From NCBI RefSeq assembly GCF_013466425.1, contig NZ_CP059165.1:6200001-6264000 (forward strand): a DNA stretch of 64,000 nucleotides, in the 5' to 3' direction. Below the pieces are notes generated by a model. That model was not told the origin of the DNA. It saw only the letters and a program-made list of their open reading frames with translations, and did no database searches. How positions within the stretch are numbered: position 1 is the first letter of the stretch; every line of letters begins with the position of its first letter. The translations under genes were made by a program, and so were the position numbers. The DNA is from Mycobacterium vicinigordonae. Its GTDB lineage: Bacteria; Actinomycetota; Actinomycetes; Mycobacteriales; Mycobacteriaceae. Of the stretch, positions 1-7,168 are shown piece by piece.

Positions 1-405
1 GGAGAGGGCGCCCAGTGACGAGTCGTCGGTCGGCACATTGCGCCAGCCGAGCACCTGCAGGCCTTCGGATTCGGCGATCTTCTCCACTGCGGCGCACGCG
101 GCCGCGGCGTCCTTGGACGACTGCGGCAGGAAGGCGATACCGGTGGCGTAGCTGCCAGCCGCGGGCAGGTCGAAGTCCACGACGGCGCGCAGGAACTCGT
201 CCGGCACCTGAATCAAGATGCCCGCGCCGTCCCCACTGCGCGGCTCGGCGCCGGCGGCGCCGCGGTGCTCGAGGTTGAGCAGGGCGGTGATCGCCTTGTC
301 CACAATGTCGCGGCTGCGCCGGCCGTGCATGTCCACGACCATGGCGACCCCGCACGAATCGTGTTCGTATACGGGGTTGTAAAGCCCGACGCGCTTGGGC
401 GCCAT
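1..405 (-). CDS. gltB: Glutamate synthase large subunit, N-terminal part (cut by window edge)
   Basis: This is the first 135 codons of the large (alpha) subunit of NADPH-dependent glutamate synthase, which turns glutamine plus 2-oxoglutarate into two glutamates in the cytoplasm. The reading frame is open to base 1, so the rest lies outside the window. The start is ATG at 405, giving [20 protein letters not shown]; a GTG six bases upstream is in frame but fits the family less well. Cys18 in the DSCGVAM motif is the expected N-terminal nucleophile of the class II amidotransferase, exposed after removal of a short propeptide. The segment [19 protein letters not shown] is also typical of this domain. 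It matches Rv3859c in sequence and position. Confidence 0.95.
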   Translation of the reverse strand, partial: MAPKRVGLYNPVYEHDSCGVAMVVDMHGRRSRDIVDKAITALLNLEHRGAAGAEPRSGDGAGILIQVPDEFLRAVVDFDLPAAGSYATGIAFLPQSSKDAAAACAAVEKIAESEGLQVLGWRNVPTDDSSLGALS

Positions 406-1150
406 ACCCACCTAACCCTTCAACAGACTCACTGCACCGCCGCTTTGCGGATCGACTTTCCTGATCGAGTGGAGCCGCACCCGGAGGTTGCGGGCTGGGA
501 CCCCTCGGTCTCGTCGATAGGCTGACCGCCAAGCGGAGATGATCCGGTCAGGACTTCGTCCGTGCAGCTTTGAACGGTGACCCTGTACCTGGTTTCGACA
601 AGTCTTCAAACGATATGACAAAAACCGCCTGACATGCCAACTTACTAATACTATCTTGCGAACTGGCGGCCCCGTAAATTCGCTGTTACCAGCGTTTGAC
701 GGCCTCGCGACACAGCGTCCAGGCGGGCGCAATTCCCTGCCGCAGGCCCGATGGCCGCATTCTGTCGCGGATTCCTCCCCCGAGCGGCGCGTGTTTGCTG
801 CCACCTCCCCAAGCGCTTCGAGCGAGGCTACCGGCCGTGGTCACACCCGCACCATGGTGCTCAATAACGCGTGGCAGCCACGCACGCGCGCTCGTCGGTT
901 TCCCTAGGACAGGGTAGGCGGGCCCCCCGCGACAGCGCCCCGGTGAGTTTGCACAGCGCGGGTAGGAACTCGGCCGCGGTGGATCGCGACTCACAGGGTG
1001 GGGATTGGCCGGTTCGGCTGGACCGACAGTTGCCCGATACTGGACATCAGCGTCGCCTACCGGCCGACCGACCGTGGGGTTCGTCACCCAAGAACCTTGC
1101 CCGGTCTGCCAATGGCCCGACGATCCGCCGCCGTTGCACCCGAGGAGCCC
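406..1150. other. Intergenic region between divergent gltB and the Rv3860-like gene
   Basis: About 745 bases with no ORF that looks like a protein: the translations are short, arginine-rich and lack recognisable motifs. Bases about 595-660 form a local AT-rich patch in an otherwise GC-rich sequence, with a TAGTAT hexamer on the minus strand (653-648) that could be a -10 box for gltB, but no matching -35 was found. I see no riboswitch, repeat or terminator that I would defend. Confidence 0.4.
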
Positions 1151-2752
1151 ATGAACGAGCCCCAGGAATTCCTGCGTAATCGAGTGCGGCCCGATCATCC
1201 GGCGGCCCCACGCCCGCCGGAGCCACCGTCGGCGGGCCCCCGAGCCGCCCAATCCCCCGGCTTTTCGCCGCCGCCCGCTGCACCTGCCGGGGTTCGGCCC
1301 CCGCAGCCTGTCCCTCGCCCTACCCCGCCGCCATCGACTCCAACAGCGCCGCCACGCGGGGACGGGCCACCTCCGCCGCCACCACCAACCGAGGCAACTT
1401 CCGCCCCAACGGACGACACTAAAACACCTCCCCCGGCGCCGCGCACGGAGTCGCCGCCACACCCGGCGCCGCCGACTCACCAGCAAGCTCCGCCCGTCCC
1501 GCATTTCGTCCCGCCACCGGTGCCAGGGGTTCCGGCTCCAGCTGCGGCGCCAGTTCCGGAACCGGCTCCACTACCTCCCCCACCGGTTTCCGCTCCGGCT
1601 CCGCGCCCGACACCGGCTCCGCCTGTTCTGCCACCACACGGCAGTGCGCCGCCGCACCCAGCCCCGCACCACCCGCCGGCCCCGCCGCCCCAGCACCGCC
1701 CGCCGACACCTCAGCACCATCCGCCGGCCCCGCCCCAACACCATCCGCCGGCCCCGCCGCAGTCGGCTCCGGCTTCCGCGCCCCAATCGCCGGCCCCGCC
1801 GCCGAGTTTCTGGCAGGGCCCTGCTGCGGGTGCGGCGCGCAGCGCCTCCCAGCCGACCGACCGCGGCTGGCGGCGCATGGTAAGGGTGGCCACCTTCGGG
1901 CTCGTCACGCCCGGACCGTCCGCCGCGCAACGCGACACCGCTCAGTTCGAAGTGGCGATCCGCACTGCCCTGCACGGCAATCACAAAGTCGGCGTGCTCG
2001 GCAAAGGCGGCGTAGGGAAGACATCGGTGGCCGCGAGCGTCGGTTCGATTCTTGCCGAGCTGCGCCAGCAGGATCGCGTCGTCGCTATCGACGCCGACAC
2101 CGCCTTCGGCCGGCTGAGCAGCCGGATCGATCCGCGCGCCACCGGATCGTTCTGGGAGGTCACCGCGGACAAGAACCTGCAGTCGTTCGCAGACATGACC
2201 GCACGGGTGGGCCGCAACGCCGTCGGCCTGTACGTGCTCGGAGGAGAGCCTGCCTCGGGCCCCCGCCGAGTGCTCGATCCAGCCGTCTACCGGGAGGCCG
2301 CTATGCGACTGGACCGCCATTTCGCGATCTCGGTCATCGACTGCGGATCCACGATGGACGCCGCCGTCACCCAGGAAGTGCTGCGCGATCTCGACGCGCT
2401 GATCGTGGTCTCCTCGCCGTGGGCAGACGGCGCCGCAGCGGCCGCCAAGACCGTCGAATGGCTGGCGGACCACGATCTGCGGCACCTGCTGCACCGCAGT
2501 GTCGTGGTGCTCAACGACTCCGACGGCCACGCCGACAAGCGCACTCGGTCGTTGCTGGCGCGCGAGTTCGTCGATCACGGCCAGCCGGTGGTGGAGGTGC
2601 CCTTTGACCCCCATCTGCGGCCCGGCGGCGTCATCGACGTGACCAACGAGATGGCACCGGCGACGCGCCGGAAGTTCCTGCAAGTCGCGGCCACCATCAC
2701 CGGCTACTTCGCAGCACCACCCGAGGTCGCGCGAGAACGCTCAGACGCCTGA
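1151..2752 (+). CDS. EspI-like proline-rich MinD/ParA-type ATPase (Rv3860-like)
   Basis: A 533-residue protein with two parts. Residues 1 to about 240 are extremely rich in proline, with PPHP and QHHPPAPP-like runs, and look disordered. The C-terminal half is a MinD/ParA (SIMIBI) ATPase with the deviant Walker A motif KGGVGKT at 285-291 and a following IDADTAFGRL segment. The architecture is that of EspI (19601-21757 here) and of the EspI-like proteins linked to type VII secretion. Position next to gltB matches Rv3860, whose ATPase half it resembles; the proline tail seems longer than in Mtb. The ATG at 1151 follows AGGAG closely; an in-frame start at 1112 or 998 would add an arginine-rich stretch that looks non-coding. 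The 3' end overlaps the convergent sigma-factor gene by 12 bases. The partner and role are not known. Confidence 0.85.
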   Translation: MNEPQEFLRNRVRPDHPAAPRPPEPPSAGPRAAQSPGFSPPPAAPAGVRPPQPVPRPTPPPSTPTAPPRGDGPPPPPPPTEATSAPTDDTKTPPPAPRTESPPHPAPPTHQQAPPVPHFVPPPVPGVPAPAAAPVPEPAPLPPPPVSAPAPRPTPAPPVLPPHGSAPPHPAPHHPPAPPPQHRPPTPQHHPPAPPQHHPPAPPQSAPASAPQSPAPPPSFWQGPAAGAARSASQPTDRGWRRMVRVATFGLVTPGPSAAQRDTAQFEVAIRTALHGNHKVGVLGKGGVGKTSVAASVGSILAELRQQDRVVAIDADTAFGRLSSRIDPRATGSFWEVTADKNLQSFADMTARVGRNAVGLYVLGGEPASGPRRVLDPAVYREAAMRLDRHFAISVIDCGSTMDAAVTQEVLRDLDALIVVSSPWADGAAAAAKTVEWLADHDLRHLLHRSVVVLNDSDGHADKRTRSLLAREFVDHGQPVVEVPFDPHLRPGGVIDVTNEMAPATRRKFLQVAATITGYFAAPPEVARERSDA

Positions 2753-3637
2753 CGGCGCCCGCGCCGACGGGTCGGCCGTCGCCTCGATCTTGGTGACGAG
2801 GCCGTCTCGAATTGTCAGCACGACCACAGCGAACAGCCGCCGCTCGGCAAACGCCAACAGCACCGGCTGGCCGGCCGGGCCGCTGACCAGCGTGGCGCCC
2901 GGACCGAGATAGCGCAGCAGGTTGGCGGCCACAGCCTGCGGTCCCCGGTTGACCTGGGGAGGCGGCGCCGGATCCGCGAGCACGGTCCCCACCCCCCAGA
3001 CCGTCGGATCCAGCGCGGCGGCCAGGGCAGTGATGTCGCCGTTGGCACATGCGGTGATGAATTTCTCGGTCACCCGCTGGTGGTCGACGGCCGCGACCGC
3101 CGTCGGCGTCGGTTGGGCAGACGGTTGGGCAATGGTGAACTTGGCCCGGGCCCGTCGGGCCAGCTGCCGGCAGGTGCCCACCGGGCGGCCGACGGTTTCG
3201 GCGATCGAGTCGAACGGGACGCCAAATACATCGTGCAGCACGAAGGCCACCCGCTCGCTGGGACTCAGCCGGCGCAGGACCTCCAGCAGCGCCGTTCGAA
3301 TCTCGTCGTCGAGGGTGACCCGATCGGCGGGGTCGGGCAGGCGCGAATCGGCGACGCGCCCGTCGCGGTGGACTTCGCGGTCAAGATCGTCGGGACGCTC
3401 GTATCGGGCCCGCGCCGAACGCACCTGGTCCAAGCACAACCGGCTCGCTACCACGGTCAGCCAGCCGCGCACATCGTCGATCTCGTTCAGGTCCGTCCGC
3501 GACAGCCGTAGAAACGCTTCTTGCGCAACATCTTCGGCGTCCCCGACGTCACCGATGATCTGGTATCCGAGATTAACGAGGTAGGGACGGTGCTGACGCC
3601 AGGCCTGCACGACCTGATCACCCGCGGCTGTGTTCAT
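2741..3637 (-). CDS. ECF sigma factor with C-terminal SnoaL-like domain (SigI/SigJ, ECF41-like)
   Basis: A 298-residue extracytoplasmic-function sigma factor. Region sigma-2 spans about 12-78 (GDVGDAEDVAQEAFLRL, then DVRGWLTVVASRLCLD), sigma-4 spans about 112-168 (LRRLSPSERVAFVLHDVFG and a helix-turn-helix ending GTCRQLARRARAKF), and residues about 185-298 form a SnoaL/NTF2-like tail. This layout is that of ECF41-type factors and of Mtb SigI and SigJ; in ECF41 the tail tunes activity and no anti-sigma gene is needed. The closest recalled relative is Mtb SigI, but the locus is different, so it is probably not the orthologue. The ATG at 3637 has no Shine-Dalgarno and sits just downstream of a candidate -10, consistent with a leaderless transcript. 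It is divergent from an oxidoreductase gene, the usual kind of ECF41 target. Confidence 0.88.
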   Translation of the reverse strand: MNTAAGDQVVQAWRQHRPYLVNLGYQIIGDVGDAEDVAQEAFLRLSRTDLNEIDDVRGWLTVVASRLCLDQVRSARARYERPDDLDREVHRDGRVADSRLPDPADRVTLDDEIRTALLEVLRRLSPSERVAFVLHDVFGVPFDSIAETVGRPVGTCRQLARRARAKFTIAQPSAQPTPTAVAAVDHQRVTEKFITACANGDITALAAALDPTVWGVGTVLADPAPPPQVNRGPQAVAANLLRYLGPGATLVSGPAGQPVLLAFAERRLFAVVVLTIRDGLVTKIEATADPSARAPSGV

Positions 3638-3645
3638 GAGTTAGC

Positions 3646-3672
3646 GACGATTCGGTGGCCGGAAAAGTTACG
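3646..3672 (-). promoter_or_regulatory. Candidate ECF41-type promoter of the sigma-factor gene
   Basis: On the minus strand the sequence reads CGTAACT (3672-3666), then a 16-base spacer, then CGTC (3649-3646). This resembles the published ECF41 promoter pattern TGTCACA-N16-CGTC. Transcription would start at about 3639, next to the ATG at 3637, which fits the absence of a ribosome binding site. It mirrors the promoter on the other strand. Confidence 0.55.
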
Positions 3673-3696
3673 CACATCGACTGTAACTTTCCGGCC
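3657..3696. repeat. Inverted repeat between the divergent sigma-factor and oxidoreductase genes
   Basis: The left arm GGCCGGAAAAGTTAC (3657-3671) and right arm GTAACTTTCCGGCC (3683-3696) are complementary except for one extra A in the left arm, with an 11-base spacer. The arms contain the two opposed -35-like elements, so the palindrome may simply reflect two copies of one sigma-factor target, or may be an operator for a dimeric regulator. Confidence 0.8.
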
Positions 3697-3708
3697 CGGA
3701 CTCCCGTC
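3682..3708 (+). promoter_or_regulatory. Candidate ECF41-type promoter of the oxidoreductase operon
   Basis: TGTAACT (3682-3688), a 16-base spacer, and CGTC (3705-3708). Five of seven -35 bases agree with the ECF41 consensus TGTCACA, and the -10 CGTC is exact. The start of transcription would be near 3715, leaving a leader of about 49 bases that contains GGAGGAG at 3751-3757. Confidence 0.6.
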
Positions 3709-3763
3709 CTTGGTACACGAGTACGTCCTAATCGTCGCAGCCGTTCTACCGGAGGAGTTCTAT

Positions 3764-4618
3764 ATGACCATCGTGATCACCGGGGCGACCGGAAACGTCG
3801 GCCGCCCCCTGGTAAACGAACTTGCCGCCGCGGGAGCCCCGGTGCGCGCGGTCACCCGCTCACCTGCCACCGCGCGCTTTCCCGCCGGTGTCGAAGTGGT
3901 GAGTTCGGTGTCCGAGGCGCTGCCCGACGCGTCGGCGGTGTTTCTCAATTCTCGCGCCCTCGGCGACAGTCTGGCCGCTGTCGTAGCAGCCTGCGTCCAT
4001 GGCGGCGTCACCAAACTCGTTGCGCTGTCTGCAATCAACGCGGACGACGACTTCGCCCGCCAGCCGTCGCGGGTACGGGGCGACCGCAACAAGGAGGCCG
4101 AGCAACTTGCCGTGGATTCCGGTCTGGCCTGGGTAAGCCTGCGGCCCACGTTGTTTGCGTCGAATTTCGGCGGCATGTGGTCGGCGCAAATCCAGGCCGG
4201 CGACGTCGTTACAGGTCCCTTCCCGACAGCGAGCACCGCTCCGATCGAGGACAGCGACGTCTCTGCCGTCGCGGCTCGAGCTCTGCTCACCGACGATCTC
4301 ATCGGCCACCGGATCCCGATGACGGGTCCGCAAGCGTTCAGCAACGCCGAGTTGGTGGATGTCATCGGCGGGGTGCTAAGACGTCGGCTGCGCTATCGCG
4401 AACTGCCACCGGAATCCGTTCGGCGACGATTTGTCAGCTTGGGCTTTCCCGCTGAGTTCGGCGATGCCTACCTGGCCATGCTCGCCGCGACCGTCGACAA
4501 ACCCGCACTGGTCACCCACGACGTCGAGAAGATCCTTGGCCGTCCACCCCGTACGTTCGCGGACTGGGTGCGGCGCAACCGCAAGCTGTTCACCAGACAA
4601 GGCGACCTCAATGTCTGA
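3764..4618 (+). CDS. NmrA-type NAD(P)-binding oxidoreductase (atypical SDR)
   Basis: A 284-residue atypical short-chain dehydrogenase/reductase of the NmrA/NAD(P)H-binding group. The Rossmann motif GATGNVG is at 7-13, immediately after the first beta strand, and the later segments KLVALSAINA and LRPTLFASNF are typical for this fold. The usual YxxxK catalytic pair is not evident, so it may act as an NAD(P)-sensing protein or a quinone-type reductase; the substrate cannot be read from sequence. The ATG at 3764 is preceded by GGAGGAG at a spacing of six bases. The gene ends inside the next one (8-base overlap, ATGTCTGA), so the two are co-translated. Divergent placement from an ECF41-like sigma factor matches the family's known habit of controlling oxidoreductases or epimerases. 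Confidence 0.85.
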   Translation: MTIVITGATGNVGRPLVNELAAAGAPVRAVTRSPATARFPAGVEVVSSVSEALPDASAVFLNSRALGDSLAAVVAACVHGGVTKLVALSAINADDDFARQPSRVRGDRNKEAEQLAVDSGLAWVSLRPTLFASNFGGMWSAQIQAGDVVTGPFPTASTAPIEDSDVSAVAARALLTDDLIGHRIPMTGPQAFSNAELVDVIGGVLRRRLRYRELPPESVRRRFVSLGFPAEFGDAYLAMLAATVDKPALVTHDVEKILGRPPRTFADWVRRNRKLFTRQGDLNV

Positions 4619-5066
4619 CGCTGACCCGCGCCCGCCCCGCTACCTAAAAGCAATGAACCTGGTGATGAAGGCGGTACAGAAGCTGGGAATCCCGACGGGG
4701 CCGGCGATGGTGCTGACGGTGCCCGGACGCAAGTCAGGTCGCCCGCGCAGCACGCCGATGACGCCGTTCGAATTTCGCGGCGGCCTGTACGTGGTGGCCG
4801 GTTACCCGGGTGCGGATTGGGCGGCCAACGCCCGGGCCGCGGGTACCGGAACTCTGACTCGCGGGCGCCGGTCCCGGCAAGTGCGAATCGTTGAACTGGC
4901 CGTCGACCAAGCGCGACCGGTCCTGCGAGCGTTCCCCAACCGGGTGCCGGTCGGGGTGTCTTTCGCCAAGCGGTCAGGGCTGGTCCGCGACGGAAGCCCC
5001 GACGAGTTCGAATCGTTGGCGGGTCGTCTTGCGGTTTTCAGATTCGACCCGGAGCCAGGTAACTGA
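4611..5066 (+). CDS. Nitroreductase / deazaflavin (F420)-dependent family protein
   Basis: A 151-residue protein of the split-barrel family that includes Ddn and its many mycobacterial paralogues, which use the deazaflavin F420H2. The key pattern is visible: MVLTVPGRKSGRPRSTPMTP (about 36-55), the GRKSG-type loop that contacts the cofactor phosphate, followed by YVVAGYPGADWAANARA, typical for the family. The substrate is unknown. It overlaps the oxidoreductase by 8 bases and is probably the second gene of a two-gene operon driven by the ECF41-like promoter. I do not recall such a gene here in H37Rv. Confidence 0.85.
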   Translation: MSDADPRPPRYLKAMNLVMKAVQKLGIPTGPAMVLTVPGRKSGRPRSTPMTPFEFRGGLYVVAGYPGADWAANARAAGTGTLTRGRRSRQVRIVELAVDQARPVLRAFPNRVPVGVSFAKRSGLVRDGSPDEFESLAGRLAVFRFDPEPGN

Positions 5067-5082
5067 TCCAGCTCCGCCGACT

Positions 5083-5108
5083 GCGCCAGAATCCTCGAAT
5101 CCTGGCGC
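5083..5108. terminator. Hairpin between convergent nitroreductase-like gene and whiB6
   Basis: GCGCCAG (5083-5089) pairs with CTGGCGC (5102-5108) around a 12-base loop. It lies between two convergent genes and lacks a T-run, as is common for mycobacterial hairpin terminators; it could serve both strands. Confidence 0.4.
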
Positions 5109-5186
5109 CGTCAACAGTGCTTGCCGTCAAGGGCGCTTGCTGTCACCCCGCCGCGGACCCCTCGAAGCTGCGGCGCGGGCGGCGGG

Positions 5187-5477
5187 TCATGCCGACTGGG
5201 CGGTCACCCGCTCGCGAACCGCCAACCCGTTGCGCTCGGCCAGGGACCGCAATTGGTTCAAGGCGAAAGTACGGGCACGGCCGGAATCGGGGATCACCAC
5301 ACCGGCCCACAGGCCTTCGGCACCCGGCAACTCCACCGCTTCCTTGGCGCACAGCCAGCGACGCGGGCACGCACGACACAGCATCTTGGCTTCCGCGTCG
5401 GGAGTTGTCGTCCAGCGGTCAGGGTCTTGGGTGCACACGCCCAGCTGCGGGACCTCATAAAGAGTCGTAGCAGTCAT
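5187..5477 (-). CDS. whiB6: WhiB-family iron-sulfur regulator WhiB6
   Basis: A 96-residue WhiB protein. The four [4Fe-4S] ligands are Cys15, Cys34, Cys37 and Cys43 (the C-x2-C-x5-C block CRACPRRWLC), followed by the family turn GLWAGV and a basic C terminus that contacts DNA. Sequence and place match Mtb WhiB6 (Rv3862c), which with PhoP controls ESX-1 gene expression in response to redox and nitric oxide. I chose ATG 5477, which has GGAGGA (5493-5488) ten bases upstream; a TTG at 5495 is possible but would overlap that ribosome binding site. Mtb WhiB6 as annotated is about 20 residues longer at the N terminus. It is divergent from the Rv3863-like gene and convergent with the nitroreductase-like gene. 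Confidence 0.94.
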   Translation of the reverse strand: MTATTLYEVPQLGVCTQDPDRWTTTPDAEAKMLCRACPRRWLCAKEAVELPGAEGLWAGVVIPDSGRARTFALNQLRSLAERNGLAVRERVTAQSA

Positions 5478-5842
5478 GTTCTTGCGTTCCTCCAAAGCGT
5501 TGCGGGTTGTGCCCCTCCGGCTGAGAAGGCTATAGCACTAACCATCGCAGTGCAACAGTTCATTTCCACGACTTCGGGAGGGTGCTACGGCTTTGCAACG
5601 CGGCGCGGCGTTATCGCTTACCTACTTTGGGTTGGTCTGGATACCTTCTGTCGGTCTGCTGAGAATCGGCCGTCTATCCGCAGTTCAGCAGCTTGTGGCG
5701 TTCACAGCCGTGATTGAGGGGCGGCGCTGCGCTCAGTCGCTGAACCGTAGCGTTAGTCATGTTCAACCCCATGATGTACGGATCTCACTCAGCGGAGAAA
5801 GCGTAGCGAAGGTGTTCCCAACGGGCGGGCGCAACAGTTACG
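5478..5842. promoter_or_regulatory. whiB6 / Rv3863 divergent intergenic region
   Basis: About 365 bases without a gene. On the minus strand TTGCAC (5555-5550), a 17-base spacer and TAGCCT (5532-5527) form a plausible SigA-type promoter for whiB6 with a leader of about 40 bases. In Mtb this region carries PhoP and EspR control sites; I cannot point to them with confidence here. Confidence 0.4.
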
Positions 5843-6931
5843 ATGTTGGTCAGCTGGAGACGCGTCCTGCTGTCCGCACTGATTGCCGCCGATGAGGAAG
5901 TCCCCCGATGCCCAACGCACAATCGACCGCCGGACTGGCCGCGTTTCGGTGGCGTCAGGCCTGAGGCGGTGAGATCCGGCAACCGCTCCGTCGGGGACAA
6001 CCCGAACGGTATGTTCGTCGGCGGAATGCACGACAGCGCCCTCACCATCAGCGACAACACAGACATCCGGTTCGCCGAATCCACTGGAGGCAAGGCGTTG
6101 ACGTCCGAAGTCGTCAGGCCGTCGAATCCGCCTGGAGAACACCCGCGGGAGGGACGTGCCGCACAGCCGGCCGACCCCGCCAGTGAACCCATCAGCGAAC
6201 TCGATCCCGGTCTGGTCCGGGCGGGTGCCGCCGCCGCCGCTCGCCGACGAGAACTCGACATCAGCCAGCGCAGCCTCGCGGCCGACGGCATCATCAACGC
6301 CGGTGCGCTGATCGCCTTCGAGAAGGGCCGCAGTTGGCCCCGCGAACGCACACGAGCCAAGCTCGAGGAAGTACTGCAATGGCCCGCGGGGACGATCGCC
6401 AAAATCCGCGACGGTGCGGCTTTAGGCATGCAGGCGGCTCCCCGACCAGCCCCGGTGCCGGTTGGCGACGCCGGCCCCGAGCCAACGCCGGCACCCGAGG
6501 GCCCCGCTTCACTGATCGCCCAGGCCGTGGCCGCCGCCGTCGACACCTGCAGTCTGGCGATCGCCGCGCTGCCCTCGCCGCAGGATCCCGAGTTCATCGA
6601 GCGAGCCGCGCCGATTCTGGCCGACTTGCGGCAACTCGAAGGTATCGCCGTTCAAGCCACCCGGATCACTCGTATCACTCCGGAATTGATCAAGGCTATG
6701 AGCGCCGTGCGCCGATATCACGACCAATTGATGACGCTCGGCGCAACGGCACCCGGCGCCACGCTGGCGCAACGGCTGTACGCGGCGCGCCGGCGCTCCA
6801 ACCTTTCCACTTCCGAGACGGCACAAGCGGCCGGAGTCGCGGAGGAGATGATCGTTCGGGCTGAGGCCGAGGAAGCTTTGCCGGCCGAGATTGCCGCGGC
6901 GATCGAAGCGCTTATCCGTCAGATCAATTGA
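5843..6931 (+). CDS. Rv3863-like protein with two XRE-type helix-turn-helix segments
   Basis: A 362-residue protein matching Rv3863. Residues about 130-185 (ARRRELDISQRSLAADG, then NAGALIAFEKGRSWP) read as an XRE/Cro-type helix-turn-helix, and a second similar unit lies at about 312-360 (LAQRLYAARRRSNLSTSETA then AAGVAEEMIVRAE). Between them is a long helical stretch. Residues about 50-90, including GMFVGG and a following beta-rich stretch, are conserved with Mtb. No strong Shine-Dalgarno precedes the ATG at 5843 and the extreme N terminus is poorly conserved, so the start is uncertain. Its conserved place between whiB6 and espE suggests a link with ESX-1 regulation, but the function is not established. 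Confidence 0.85.
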   Translation: MLVSWRRVLLSALIAADEEVPRCPTHNRPPDWPRFGGVRPEAVRSGNRSVGDNPNGMFVGGMHDSALTISDNTDIRFAESTGGKALTSEVVRPSNPPGEHPREGRAAQPADPASEPISELDPGLVRAGAAAAARRRELDISQRSLAADGIINAGALIAFEKGRSWPRERTRAKLEEVLQWPAGTIAKIRDGAALGMQAAPRPAPVPVGDAGPEPTPAPEGPASLIAQAVAAAVDTCSLAIAALPSPQDPEFIERAAPILADLRQLEGIAVQATRITRITPELIKAMSAVRRYHDQLMTLGATAPGATLAQRLYAARRRSNLSTSETAQAAGVAEEMIVRAEAEEALPAEIAAAIEALIRQIN

Positions 6932-7168
6932 AAGGCTTTCCGGCCCCTGTCGCGGGGTGAAGCGCCAGTGCCGCCGGCAACATCTCGTGCCTTTAGCACT
7001 GTTTCAGGGGTCGGCCCGACGGTGCCGTTCTGCACGCGAAAAGCCCCGCATAGCCCGAAAATTCGTGCATCTAGCTCACCTATACCGCTGTTAAGCTCGA
7101 CGTACGGTGCGAAGGTGCATAACGAAAGTGACCGTGCACTCCAACAGCCAACGTGAGGAAGCTTTCAA

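Noticed and set aside
998..1150. Longer N terminus of the Rv3860-like ATPase from 998 or 1112
   Set aside because: The added residues are unlike the family, and ATG 1151 has a nearby AGGAG.
1640..1800. Repeated CCGCCGGCCCCGCC and CACCATCCGCC units that could suggest a CRISPR-like array
   Set aside because: They are in-frame codons of the proline/histidine-rich tail, with no regular spacer.
3521..3763. Upstream extension of the oxidoreductase gene from 3521
   Set aside because: It would run through the sigma-factor gene and the inverted repeat; the Rossmann strand begins exactly at ATG 3764 with a strong ribosome binding site.
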